Of a stretch of 64,000 nucleotides of DNA, positions 36,006 through 46,643 are shown in pieces. The DNA is from Chamaecyparis obtusa (Eukaryota; Streptophyta; Pinopsida; Cupressales; Cupressaceae), in NCBI GenBank assembly GCA_027943335.1, contig BSBK01001302.1, forward strand, positions 879,501 to 943,500, read 5' to 3'. Every line of letters starts with the position of its first letter. Positions within the stretch are counted from its first letter, which is position 1. Below the pieces are notes generated by a model, which saw only the letters and a list, made by a program, of their open reading frames with translations, did no database searches and had not been told where the DNA came from. A program made the translations under genes and the position numbers.

Positions 36006-37120
36006 TTTTGGAAAGTTGACTATACTAGTGTATATGAATTAATATAGTGTTGTCATTATGGAAAAAAAGTCATATGATTTTTTGGAGTCAGCGCTTATGA
36101 TAAGAAGATCATAAATTGGCTAAGTATTGAAGACTAGACAGTATACAGAGTACCTGAAGGACAAAGCATCATCGCACATGCATACGATAGAATTATGGTA
36201 TGCACCCTAGAAGTTAAGTTGGTAAGATCATATTCATGCTAAGTCTAAGAGTGCATGATCAGAAGATTCAGTATGAGGAAGATACAGAGAGTTCAAGTTG
36301 CACAAACAGTGAATGCCAGAGAAGAACAGAGCAAGCAGCCGACTGTTGGTATTTTGGTTTGCGGTTGTATTATTATGTTGTAAAGGCTATGCACCTATTG
36401 TATTTAGGTTGAAGACATGTAATTATGTTTTTTTGTAAACATTCTTGATCCAATTCAATTGGAAGCATTGTATGTAATCGGTTAAAGGGCCGACCTAGTT
36501 GTTTGTTTTGTATGCACATATAAATATGAGATGCACCCATCGTAATTTTTATGGATGTTAAAATAGAATTGAGAGAAAAAAAGAATAAGTGTTTGAAGAT
36601 TTGATAATATGTATTAGAGCTTTGCAAGAGGTCAAAGCATCAGCACATCAAAGGATCTGATCAGACAAGAAGTGTCACAGTGACAGTCATCCAGTAGATA
36701 TATTGTGTATCTGAGATCGGAAGGTTGTAGCCTTCACCACTTGAGCAGTGATCTCTAGGATAGTGCATCCACACCCCTAATAGGGTTTATTGTAAAAGAC
36801 TCCTAGCAGGGTCTGACCCTTGACAAGGTCACTATACTAAACACATTGTAAAGCAGCTCCTAACAAGGTTAAGGATCTTCTAGCAAGGATCATAAAACAC
36901 TAGTACAGAATATTAGTGGGTCTCAATTCCCACCGGGGTTTTTACCTATTTGGGTTTTCCCGTAACCATATTGGTGTTATGTGTTGATTTCATGTTTCAT
37001 GTTTATGTTGATATTCATTTCAGTATTTAAGTATTCAAGTTCAGTTTAAATAATAAAGTAAAAAGATAAAATACAGTGAACACTGATTCACCCCCCCTCT
37101 CAGTGTTTCCATTCCTAACA
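36006..37120 (+). repeat. right LTR of element 1
   Basis: 1115 bp, starting TTTTGGAAAG (TGTTGGAAAG with one change) and ending CCATTCCTAACA. Confidence 0.92.
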
Positions 37121-37640
37121 ATATCATCCCCACCAACCATCACCCCAACATCCATTCCAAGATTCTTATCTTGTTTGGAAGTCTCCATATCTCACTCCAC
37201 AATATCCACCACAAAATCATCCTTATTCACAGGACCATCAAATCATTTTCCAATGGGAGTACCCACTCCAATACCAATAAATGACGAGTGGGAAGAGATG
37301 AAGAATGCTCTTAAGGAGCTTAAGGCCAGAACAAAGAGCAAGGCCTTCAAATTTGATGAGGTATGTCCCTATCCCTTTGACAGATTGATCATAGTCATCC
37401 CCTTTCCCAAACACTTCAACACACCCAAGTTTGACAAATATCGAGGGAAAGGAGATCCCTTCAGCCACGTAAATGAGTTCTATATGGCATGTCAAAAAGT
37501 GGCCTACAGTGAAAATTTCCTTATGTGATTATTCCCCAAAAGATTTGAAGGAACTTCTATTGAGTGGTTCTACAAAATACCCTATGGAGGGTAAAAGGAC
37601 AAACCCGTGTCACACTTTTATAAAGGAAAGGGATGACAAC
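37121..37640 (+). pseudogene. Tat-type Ty3/gypsy gag, capsid part
   Basis: Continuation of the gag begun at 28366. It contains VCPYPFDRLI, IPFPKHFNTPKFDKYRGKGD and PFSHVNEFYMACQKVAYSE, the standard gag core, then TGA at 37526 followed by LFPKRFEGTSIEWFYKIPYG and a second stop. The match fades near 37640, so the rest of gag and all of pol are missing. It may be the same family as the pol at 1-4146, but nothing in the window links them. Confidence 0.82.
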
Positions 37641-39188
37641 ATGCAAATTTTTCAACTTTAACGACATAAAAGTGGCATTTGTGTTTAGAATTTGAAGATG
37701 ATGTAAACTAATGAAATGTGTAAAATATGATGAAGTTTATGCTTATAATTTTTTTTTTAAAATTGAACAAAAATTGACATAGTTTTTAAATTTTTGAAGT
37801 ACATTTTTTTATTGTTGAAATATGCTGAAAATCTAGGGTCTAGTTCATGTCAAAAAACTATATGCAAATAATATTTTTTCCTCTGATTTCATAATATGTT
37901 TTAGATGACATGTATAGCTAGTGCATAAAAAAAAAAGATTGGATTTTGGTATATATTTTGTCTGTTATAACTATCCAAAGTCAGTGTTACCCGAAATCAA
38001 CAGTTTTTTGTTCACGTCAAATTTTCCCTATCAAATCTACACCATTAAAAAAAAAAATTATATATTCTTGAAGAGGACTCTCTCGTCTAGTGTTAAATAT
38101 AAAGTTTAAATTTTTCTGACATGATTTTTTATTTTTTATGTTTCTTGAACGAGTGTGTTCTTAAATGTTAAAATACCTACTTGAAGTATTTTCAACTTAT
38201 AATATATTATATGAAATCAAAACATGATAAAAATTACATGACCATAATCTTGACTTCGAGCTCTACAAAATCATATTTTTAGAGGTAAATTTTGACAGAG
38301 AATTCAACTTTAGAAGTGAGAACTTCTAAGAGCCACCTTTTTTTGCTTATTTGCCTGCCACATAGGATTCCTCATAGGTCCAACCAAACCCATTATGGTC
38401 AGAACGGGTTCGGCTGGAACCTATTCGGCTAGACCTATGGGTGACCAAACATGGTCCTTTGCATGACCAAGCCTCTTAAATCCAAATTTAAAAAATACAA
38501 ATGGTTTTTTAAATAAAATTGATTTTTTTATAGAATTTTAATAGTTTTTGAAATTTATTAATTATTTTAATTTTATTTGTAAGAGTTAAGTGATTTTTAT
38601 CTTGATTTAAGTGATTTTTAATAGTTTTTTGAAATTTATTAATGATTTTTATTTTATATTTGGCTATTGCATGTCAAGTCTTGATTTAGTATTTTCAAGT
38701 TAAGTGATTCTTTTCTATTTTTCACAAGACAGTTTACCTATTTATGGTGTTGCATGCATTGAAACCCTTATTTGGTTTTCTTTATTAAGAGGATTTTGGC
38801 TAGTATTCGATCTACAGGATTATAGATTTTGGCTTTGAGATTGAATTGGAGGAGTGTGAAAGCTTTGGGAAATTTCAAGGTTGTTGGATTCTTCTTTGCA
38901 CGGTTTCTGTCGAGTGGTAGTTTAAGGTAGGGTTTGAAAACCTTTTTTGCAATTATTCTTTGGCAAATATTGTCTTCATTGTATTTCCAAGATAGGTTGA
39001 TGATTTTGGAGTGATTGTATTTTTTTTCATTATCCTTGAGAAAATTTGCAAGATTAGATTGTTGTGATTTTGTGAATCATAAATATGTATATATTTTGGT
39101 TGCTTATTAGCATAAGATTTTATAGAAATGTGTGAGTTTTTTCAGTTAAGTGATTCTTTTATATATTTCAATCTAAACAGTTTTTGCA
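37641..39188. other. AT-rich gap, no gene
   Basis: Poly-A/T-rich sequence between the truncated gypsy gag and the transposase-like gene. Slightly more GC-rich around 38340-38460 (GGTTCGGCTGGAACC-type words). Nothing coding is recognised. Confidence 0.65.
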
Positions 39189-40186
39189 ATGGGGAATAAA
39201 AGGAATAGAGTAAGAAAATATGATCGAATAAGGGATGACAAAAAAGGTCATACAAAACATAATCAAGATCAACCTGTTGAAGTTCAGGAAGAACCTAGGG
39301 TAAGTTCACAAAGATGGGGGATCAAAAAGGGGGTATAAGATGCCACTTTTTTCTTGAAATCAGAAAACTCTAAACTTCAACAAGAAATTGAAGATAGTTA
39401 GACTCAAAATTTTAAGATGCGACAAAAACAAGAGTTGTAATACTCTGAATCTAGTTCCTAAACTACTAACTTATTTTGAAAATGGTGCAGATTAAGGCCC
39501 TCAAAAGGGGGAGCACAAAATGTGGTCATGTTTTTTTGTCTAAAAACATAACATAGCGTCTGTTGTGCTCCCCCTAAAATGTTAACTTTTTTTTTGAATT
39601 TTTTTAATCGCTCCAGTGAGAAGTTAGCTAACACCACGTAGTTTATCCCTGATTTTTTTGATATTTTTTTTATGAACGTATAATTTTTGATGAATTTACA
39701 AAGTGCACACATCCTGAAAACATGAAATTTTTGTGTGCTCCCCCTAGAAATCATTTAAAACTAATCAAAAAGAAAATTTTCTTTTTTTTTTAAATCTATA
39801 GAATGGAGTCTAGTTTCTAAAAATGTAACTTGTTGCAAAATTTGATGAACGAGCCAAAATCTATGCCCCAAATACCGATGTTGGTTTTTTACAAAAAATG
39901 GACATACACACAAAACAAATTAGAGTTGAAAAACTTACCATAATCAGAATTCAAAATAAATTATATACTTAGATAGCTAACAGAGAGATCTGCAATATCA
40001 CATCATCTAATTTTTACGTTCTTGAGCCACGAGTAAACCTGATGAGGAGCACCAAAAAAAAGATGTCATTTTTTTGTATGTCTGCTGGAAAACACGTCTC
40101 AGGCCTATTTCAATTGTCCAAGCCTTTGGGTTGGATCTCGAAGGCAAATCCAAGCCTTAGGATTGGTAAATTAAAATATTTTACAA

Positions 40187-40268
40187 AGTGTGCACACCCT
40201 ATAGGGTGTGCACACTATTTAAATCTATGACTTTCATAGCGTTTGCGCACTATGAAAGTCATAGATTT
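40187..40268. repeat. perfect 30-bp palindrome plus 19-bp inverted repeat
   Basis: 40187-40216 is a perfect palindrome, with half-site AGTGTGCACACCC around TATA. Directly after it, AAATCTATGACTTTCATAG (40221-40239) is perfectly complementary to 40250-40268 around a 10-nt spacer. A decayed second copy of the palindrome starts near 40271. Confidence 0.95.
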
Positions 40269-40579
40269 ACATAGTGTGCACACCCTATAGGGCATGCGCA
40301 ATATGTAAGACATAGATTTATATAATGCTTCCAGGATGTTTGGGATAGGTTCCAACTTCATAGGAGTTAAGCTACAGATTCTAGATTTGAAAAATTCCAA
40401 ACTTAGCCAAATTTCAGGATTCAACAAGCCTTCAGCAGGGTTACCTCCCACAATCCATCATGGATTTCTAAGGTCAAACTAAAGCTGGCAAAAGGATTCC
40501 CAAAGGGTTTTAACTCATTTTTATCACAAATCACTTGGTTTCAACCCCATCTCTATGATAGACTTAGCTTAGCTCTCAC

Positions 40580-40585
<6 letters not shown>

Positions 40586-40634
<49 letters not shown>

Positions 40635-40670
40635 CCCTCTCTCTCCCCCTTATCTACTCTCTCACTTTCA

Positions 40671-40728
<58 letters not shown>

Positions 40729-40730
40729 AC
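40586..40730. repeat. CT microsatellite blocks
   Basis: (CT)n at 40586-40630 and about 40676-40730, separated by CT-rich imperfect sequence, inside the TIR element. Confidence 0.95.
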
Positions 40731-40792
40731 CCCCCCTCTTATCACCCTCTCTCTATCCCTTATCTCTCTCTTTCTAGTTTTTCATAGCGCGC

Positions 40793-41027
40793 ACGCGCTA
40801 TGTAAGAATATGGATTACATTTTTGTGGCTTTTCATAGGGTGCACGGGGGGTGGAAATTTTAGGGTTTTACAAAGCACGTGCACCCTATTTCATGCATGT
40901 GCTATTTCACATGCGTTCTATTTGGTGCACGCACTTTGTTTTAGATTTCCCAAGCTTAAGGCTTGGGCAACTCAAGCCTTAGGGCGTGCGCACTATAGGG
41001 TGCATGCCCTTTAGTGCATATGCACTA
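40793..41027. repeat. further palindromes near the right end of the TIR element
   Basis: CATAGCGCG (40793-40801) with CGCGCTATG (40804-40812), 2-nt loop; TAGTGCATATGCACTA (41012-41027), a perfect 16-bp palindrome; between them diverged GCACGTGCACC / GGTGCACGC words. Confidence 0.9.
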
Positions 41028-42493
41028 TGCATGATTTGGGACCAAAAATAAAAGTGGCATCTTTTTGGTCCCCCATCTTTATGCATATACCCCCTATTGA
41101 TATTCAAGAAGATGCAATTCAAGCAGAGGAACAAATTGGTAGTTTTGGAGGTGGAAATATATCTTGTGGCATGGGCAATTTGATGGAGATGAATGAGGAT
41201 TCACTTTTGAGTCAAATTTCATCTGAATAAATGTTATCTGAAAGTACAATTAAAACTCATTGCAAAAAACTTTGGGATGAATATTTTGAAAATAAAAGTA
41301 TGGTTGGAAGAGCTCAATTATTTGTTAGCCTATTCAGGAAAAAAGAAATGATTCCTATTTTGGAGTTATTGGGTGTTGACAACAAGAAAAAATTAGGAGA
41401 CAAAGTAAATCAAATGATAGTTCAAAATTTGCAAGATGCATTGAACAACATTAATAACTCAAATTGAGGAGCTAATTTAAGTGTTGCACGTAGAGAAATT
41501 ATGACTACTTTATCTAGTATGAGGTTGACACAAAGAAAACAAGTGCATGCAATTTCTGATTTATTGAATGTATCTAGAATAACTATTCAAAGGTATATTA
41601 GGAAGAGAAATATGTTAGATGAAAATATTGAAAAAAATTGGGTAAATATTTGTAGGCTTCCTCGAAAAGACAAAATTTATGAAGATGCAAAAAACTTGGT
41701 CATTGAATATTGGACCACTCACTCTCATGTTTCTTCTAATAGAAGGGATACAATACAGATGAAAGATGAAGAGACTGGTATGAAAACTACACATCCAAAA
41801 CATTTTATAGATACAACACAAAATGAATTATTAGAAGCATTCAAGAAATAATTTTTTAGATGTGAAAATATGTCAAAGAATGTTTGAGAGGTTGTGCCCT
41901 TGCTTTGTACACATAAATAAGGTTCATGAAACTTTTTGTTGTCAAAATCATGTTGAGTTTCATCTATACTTGCAATCATATAAAAAAATTATGGCAGTTC
42001 TTGATTCAAATATGGTCATCCCTGGAAGTACGACATAATTTGTGAAGTCTATTATATGTGATAAATTAGAATATTTAGATGAGTTCAAAGTACAATGTAT
42101 AAAGAATGCATGCAGTGATTGTGGAGATTTGCATAAATTTCCATTGAAAATTGAGAATATTAATGTTTCAACACCAGTTTTGTTGAAAATATTTGACTAT
42201 GAGACATATCGAACAAAGAGCAGAGATGAATCCAAAAAAATTGTATTGAAGGAGAGTGAATTGCCCTACCTTGATTTTATGACCAGATTTTGTACTCTAT
42301 GTTGGAAAGTTCACTATACTATTTTATATGACTAAATATAGTGTTTTCATTATGGCAACAAAGTCATATAGTGTTTTGGAGTCAGTCCACATTATCAGAA
42401 TATCAGATTTTGATTAAGTATAGAAGACTGGACAGTTAACAAAGCACCAATAGATTGGAGCATCAGCACACATGCGTATGACCAAGTTATGGC

Positions 42494-44130
42494 ATTGAAT
42501 AGTGGTAATTTGGAATCACCACTATTTGTGTATGTGTGTGGGGAAAATGTAAGATTCACTCCTAAATCCAAATTCCCAAAGGAGAGATCCAATTTGATCA
42601 ACCAAGAGGTTAATACACGATTGAATCAATCTATGAAGAATATGAAAGAAAGAATAAATCCTATAGTTCCTTATAGTTGGATTAAGCTTTAAATCTGAAA
42701 TAATTGAAGTGCAAATACTAACCTTGAATTAGGGAAGATCTAGAAAATGCTAAATTTTGGCTTATGTATGAACTTTCTGAAGATTTCATCACTTGTTCTG
42801 GACAGGAAATGCCGAGGCGGACAAAACCCAAAAAAAATTTCTCCAAATTCACACAGGTTGACTTTGACCTTTTAAGAGGTCAAAGACCACATTATTTATT
42901 TGAAGTCCAATTCTGATTCTATTCGCAGATCCTGAAATATTATTCAAAAGGGTATCCAAATTCGCTCTCAGATCTAAGATTTCACACCTGTACCTGCAAG
43001 AAAATGGGGGTTTTTGGTTTTATGGGGGGTTTGCCTTAGTCAAACCCCAATTTAGGAATTAACCTTGAAATTGAACTGAAATATATGGTGCATAAACAAA
43101 GTAATTGAAACAAATCACCTCGCTTGTTTTGAAGTCCTTATAGAGGATTTGAATCCTCAAATCCACAAGTAAGAACGCTTCAATGAAAGTAGGATGTCTC
43201 CAATCAATGGTATTTTGATCTTCAACACCAATCTTGATTTGATCTTTGCATATGAGAAGGCTTGAATGAATGGAGAAGGATGGATCTTCAAGGGGGCTCC
43301 AAGGAGATTGAATCCTTCAATAGCTAACAATGGAACTCCTTGATGGATGAATTCTTGAACACTTGAATGCTTGAAGACTTGCTTGCACTTGAGAGTTTTA
43401 TTACTTGATTGAGAAAACTTGATGTGAATGTGATATGAAAATGAGAGAGGAAGGCCTCCTTTTATAGTGAACTAGGGCACACTCCTCTAGATGGGCCACC
43501 TTGAAGAATTAAATCCTAATTAGGTCCTCACCTTTAGAAAACATACCTTAATTAAATACCATTAAAGGATTTACCATTTCGAAGCCCAAAATAGCCGACC
43601 TAAAAGTGGGAAATAACTTTCCCGAAAACCAAATGAGCAGGAAATGAAACTTTGAAATTTTGGCAGGAGGAGGTCAAGGTCAAGGTCGACCCTAACTTGG
43701 TCAGGGTCAAGATCGACCTTGACCTAGTCAGGGTCGAGGTCATCCTTGACCTCAAACCCTAACTTTGTTAGGATTTGCAGAAAAGGTTCCTAGAGATGCC
43801 AAAAATGCAGAATTTGATATCTAAGTAGGACCCAGTGTCAGGAATAGACATAAAATCCTTGAGATGATGTGATGATGGACTAGGAGGTCTCATTTCTGAA
43901 TCCTACCTATAAAATAGAGCCATGGAAAGAGGGAAATTAGGAAAGTCCTTAAGAACTTAACCCTAATTTCACCTAGAATGAAGAAATCAAGTGCGGAGAA
44001 GAAGTGGAAAGTGGGGGAAAGCCAAATACATGCAAAGACCCAATCAAGGCACTTAACATGACCCCAAACCACTTACTTAGAGGGATAAATGCTCTTAACA
44101 TGGAAGTTCTTCCATTTTAAGATGATACAA
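42494..44130 (-). mobile_element. 1.6-kb insertion within the LTR, probably a solo LTR in reverse
   Basis: Absent from the right LTR (compare about 50311-50313). On the minus strand it has CACTATAAAAGGAGGCC, a TATA box with promoter-like context, at 43478-43462, followed by CAAGTGTTC-type leader sequence, as in plant gypsy LTRs. Exact ends and target duplication could not be fixed. It contains a cluster of GGTCAAGGTC/GACCTTGACC motifs. No credible ORF. Confidence 0.6.
43672..43762. repeat. GGTCAAGGTCGACC inverted-motif cluster
   Basis: In 90 bp, GGTCAAGGTC, GGTCGACC, GATCGACCTTGACC, GGTCAGGGTC and GTCATCCTTGACC alternate in direct and inverted order, so several short stems are possible. Confidence 0.8.
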
Positions 44131-45042
44131 GTATGTGCCCTTGAAGATAAGTTAGTAAGTGTGTATTCATGCTTAGTCTAAGAGCACATGATCAGATGTG
44201 AAAGTATGTGGAAGATATAGATAGTTGAAGAGGTACAGCTAGTGAATGCCAGAATAGAATAGAGCATGCAACTGATTGTTGATAATTTGATTAGTGGTAA
44301 TAATATAGTTTTGTAAAGGCTATGCACCTATTTTAATTAAGCTATAGACATGTAATTATGTTTCTTTGTAAACACGCTTGAGCCAATTTACTTGGAAGCA
44401 TTGTATGTAATCAGTTATAGGCCGACCTAGTTAATTGTTTTGATGAGCACATATAAATATGAGATGCACCCTTTGTAATAGGGATGGATGTTGATATAGA
44501 GTGAAGATAAGAAGAGAAGAGGTATGCGAAGAATAGTTAGAATGTATAAGATCTTTGTAAGAGGTCAAAGCATCAGCACATCAAAGGAACTGATCAGACA
44601 AGTAGTGTCACAATGCTAGTTCATCCAACAGATATAGTGTGTATCTGAGATGAGAAGGTTGTAGCCTTCACCACTTGAGCAATGATCTCTAGGACAGCAT
44701 GCCCCCACCCTTAATAGGGTTATTGTAAAAGACTCCTAATAGGGTCCAACCCGTAACAAGGTCACTATACTAAAAGCAATGTAAAGACAACTCCTAACAG
44801 GGTTGAAGATCTTCTAACAAGGATCACAAAACACTAGTGCAGTTCTTAGTGTGTGTCAATTCCCACTGGGTTTTTTACCTATTTGGGTTTCCCTGTAGCT
44901 ATATTGGTGTTATGTGTTGTGTTTATGAATCTTGTTTATGTTGATGTTCATTTCAGTACTTAAGCATTAAAGTTAAAAGAAAAGATTAATTATAGTGAAC
45001 TGTGATTCACTCCCCCCTCTCAGTGTTCCCATTCCTAACAAT

Positions 45043-45054
45043 TGGTATCAGAGC
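45043..45054 (+). promoter_or_regulatory. primer-binding site of element 2
   Basis: TGGTATCAGAGC, exact initiator tRNA-Met complement, two bases inside the left LTR. Confidence 0.95.
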
Positions 45055-45094
45055 CCTAGCCCTCTAAAAAGGAGTTTAACCACTTGAGGAGATC

Positions 45095-46221
45095 ATGGGG
45101 TCAGAAGAAATGAAACATCTAAAGAAGAATCTTGAAGCAGCTCTGGAAGACCTAGACAAATCTGAGAAAGAAATTGAAGAACTAAAAGAAAAGGTCAATG
45201 GTTCACATGCAATCATCAAAAGACTGAAGGAATTAAAAGACTGTTCTACAAGTGATCTAGGGATAATGATCAAAAAGCTAAATGAAGAAAATTCATCTCT
45301 AAAAGATTAGATTGAAGAATTGGATGATAAGCTAACTAACAATCAAGAAGTATATGAAGAACAGATCAAAGAGAACCTTCAAATGAATGAATAATTGAGG
45401 GAAGAAAACATGGAAATCTTGGAGCTAAGAAACAACAAAGAAAAGATAAAATATGAATTGATTGAAGCCAAGAATCACATTGATAAATTACACACAAGAA
45501 AGGATTTAATAGAATCTCAGTTATATTCTCGGAAGCTTAAAGGAGATACCAGTGACATTGGATTCAATGAAGCACAAAATCAAATTGATGACATGTGATC
45601 AAGGATGAAAGCACTAGAAGACACCACAGATGTCAAGGAGACTGGAAAAGAGATTAAATACAATATTGAACCATCTAAGGATGAGTGCAAGCTAGTAGAT
45701 TGAACTTCTTATGCATGTAACAAGCATGGACATATAGAAAGGAATTGCAAAGAGGTAAGACCTTTCAATGGTTACTACTATTCATGCAATAAATTTGGTC
45801 ATAAATCTATTAACTGTAGAACAAGTTAGAAAAACAAGACTCAGTATAATCAAAGAAATCAAAATCAAACAAATGCAAGAAGTTCTCAAATTATTACATG
45901 TTAGATATGTAATTATAATGATCACTCAGCTAGACAGTGTAAAATGGTAACCCATATCAATGCACCGAGGAATTTAAGGCCTCCAATTATTTGTCACTCT
46001 TGTAACATAGTTGGACACATCTCAAAGTTTTGTAGATAAAAAATGCAAAGTCAGGAAAGCCCTAAAAAGCCAAAAGAATCAATATTGGATACTGAAGGAG
46101 AAGTCAAGTTTGTGAAAGCCTCAGAAGATGTGAGCTTGATTTGGTCAGAGACAAAGAAGGATAAGGTTGATGAGTATGTACTGGATGCATCCATAGTGGA
46201 CACACCCTCTACATCTAGATG
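45095..46221 (+). pseudogene. gag-like protein of element 2: coiled coil plus CCHC knuckles
   Basis: One frame from ATG 45095 to TGA about 46219, with nonsense codons at about 45308, 45392, 45596 and others. The coiled coil (LDKSEKEIEELKEKV; NMEILELRNNKEKI) is nearly identical to that of element 1. Knuckles: SYACNKHGHIERNC (first Cys lost), YYSCNKFGHKSINC (first Cys lost), a third with an internal stop (ICNYNDHSARQC), and CHSCNIVGHISKFC intact. The tail, including LDASIVDTPSTSR, aligns with element 1. No capsid domain is visible. Likely the RNA-binding structural protein of the element. Confidence 0.8.
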
Positions 46222-46643
46222 AATGACCCTCAGGGTCATAGGAGGAGCTAAGTTAGCTCTAGACCCATGCGTGGCCAGTATAATCACCCTCATAGTATGC
46301 ACCTTTTGATTTAACCTTTTGGAGATTGGTAGAACCTATTTGCAAGAGCGCACTACCTGATTGATCATAGAATGAAAGTTGGATATTTTCAGTGAAAGTC
46401 TGGTTTACGCAACAAGCATTAATGGGAGAATTTTTCACTTAAATTAATCAGAGAATTGTAGATCACTCATTGCATTTGAGTTTGAGTGATTGGAGAGAAC
46501 ATAAGCCCTAGCAATTGATTGTAAAGGATTGAAGCTTTATTCACCAACAAAGAAGTTTGTTTGATTGATTGGGAAAGCCCTAATCCATCGTGACGATTCA
46601 AAAATTCTCAAAAATCGATTGTGAAGTGATATACAAGTAAGTT

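Larger units (their letters stand above)
29814..37120 (+). mobile_element. non-autonomous gag + ORF2 LTR retrotransposon (element 1)
   Basis: A 7.3-kb element: left LTR 29814-30913, primer site 30916-30927, gag-like ORF 30968-32098, ORF2 32518-35507, polypurine tracts 35838-35848 and 35992-36004, right LTR 36006-37120. It is inserted in a gypsy gag; ATATG and ATATC flank it. No protease, RT, RNase H or integrase is encoded between the LTRs. PBS and PPT wording is copia-like. The LTRs differ by many substitutions and small indels, so the insertion is not recent. Confidence 0.92.
39298..41092. mobile_element. 1.8-kb TIR/foldback element inserted in a coding exon
   Basis: Ends GGGTA...TACCC with terminal inverted repeats. 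39310-39329 and 41061-41080 are complementary at 19 of 20 (AAAGATGGGGGAYCAAAAAG); GATGCCACTTTT (39339-39350) matches 41050-41061. CCTA occurs at both borders, so the target duplication is TA or up to CCTA. Removing the element restores the interrupted exon in frame (GAACCT then ATTGAT). No transposase is encoded inside; it is non-autonomous. The interior holds GGGGGAGCACAA (39507) with its complement TTGTGCTCCCCC (39563), CT microsatellites and large palindromes. Confidence 0.85.
39189..42299 (+). pseudogene. DDE-transposase-like gene, 5' part, split by a TIR element
   Basis: ATG at 39189 opens a basic N-terminus (MGNKRNRVRKYDRIRDDKKG) to 39297. The frame resumes exactly at 41093 once the TIR element is removed, and runs with TAA 41228 and TGA 41465 to 41851. 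A helix-turn-helix-like stretch, RKQVHAISDLLNVSRITIQR, is at about 41530-41590. After a frameshift near 41852-41880 it continues with CFVHINKVHETFCCQNHVEF, TAA at about 42036, and CSDCGDLHKFPL, to the insertion of element 2 at 42299. The Cys/His pairs may form a zinc-binding region. The second part is at 51218. I do not assign a named superfamily. Confidence 0.65.
42300..45040 (+). repeat. left LTR of element 2, interrupted
   Basis: Matches the right LTR from TGTTGGAAAG (42300) to GTTATGG (about 42493) and again from TATGTGCCC (about 44131) to CATTCCTAACA (45040). The piece between is foreign. Confidence 0.9.
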
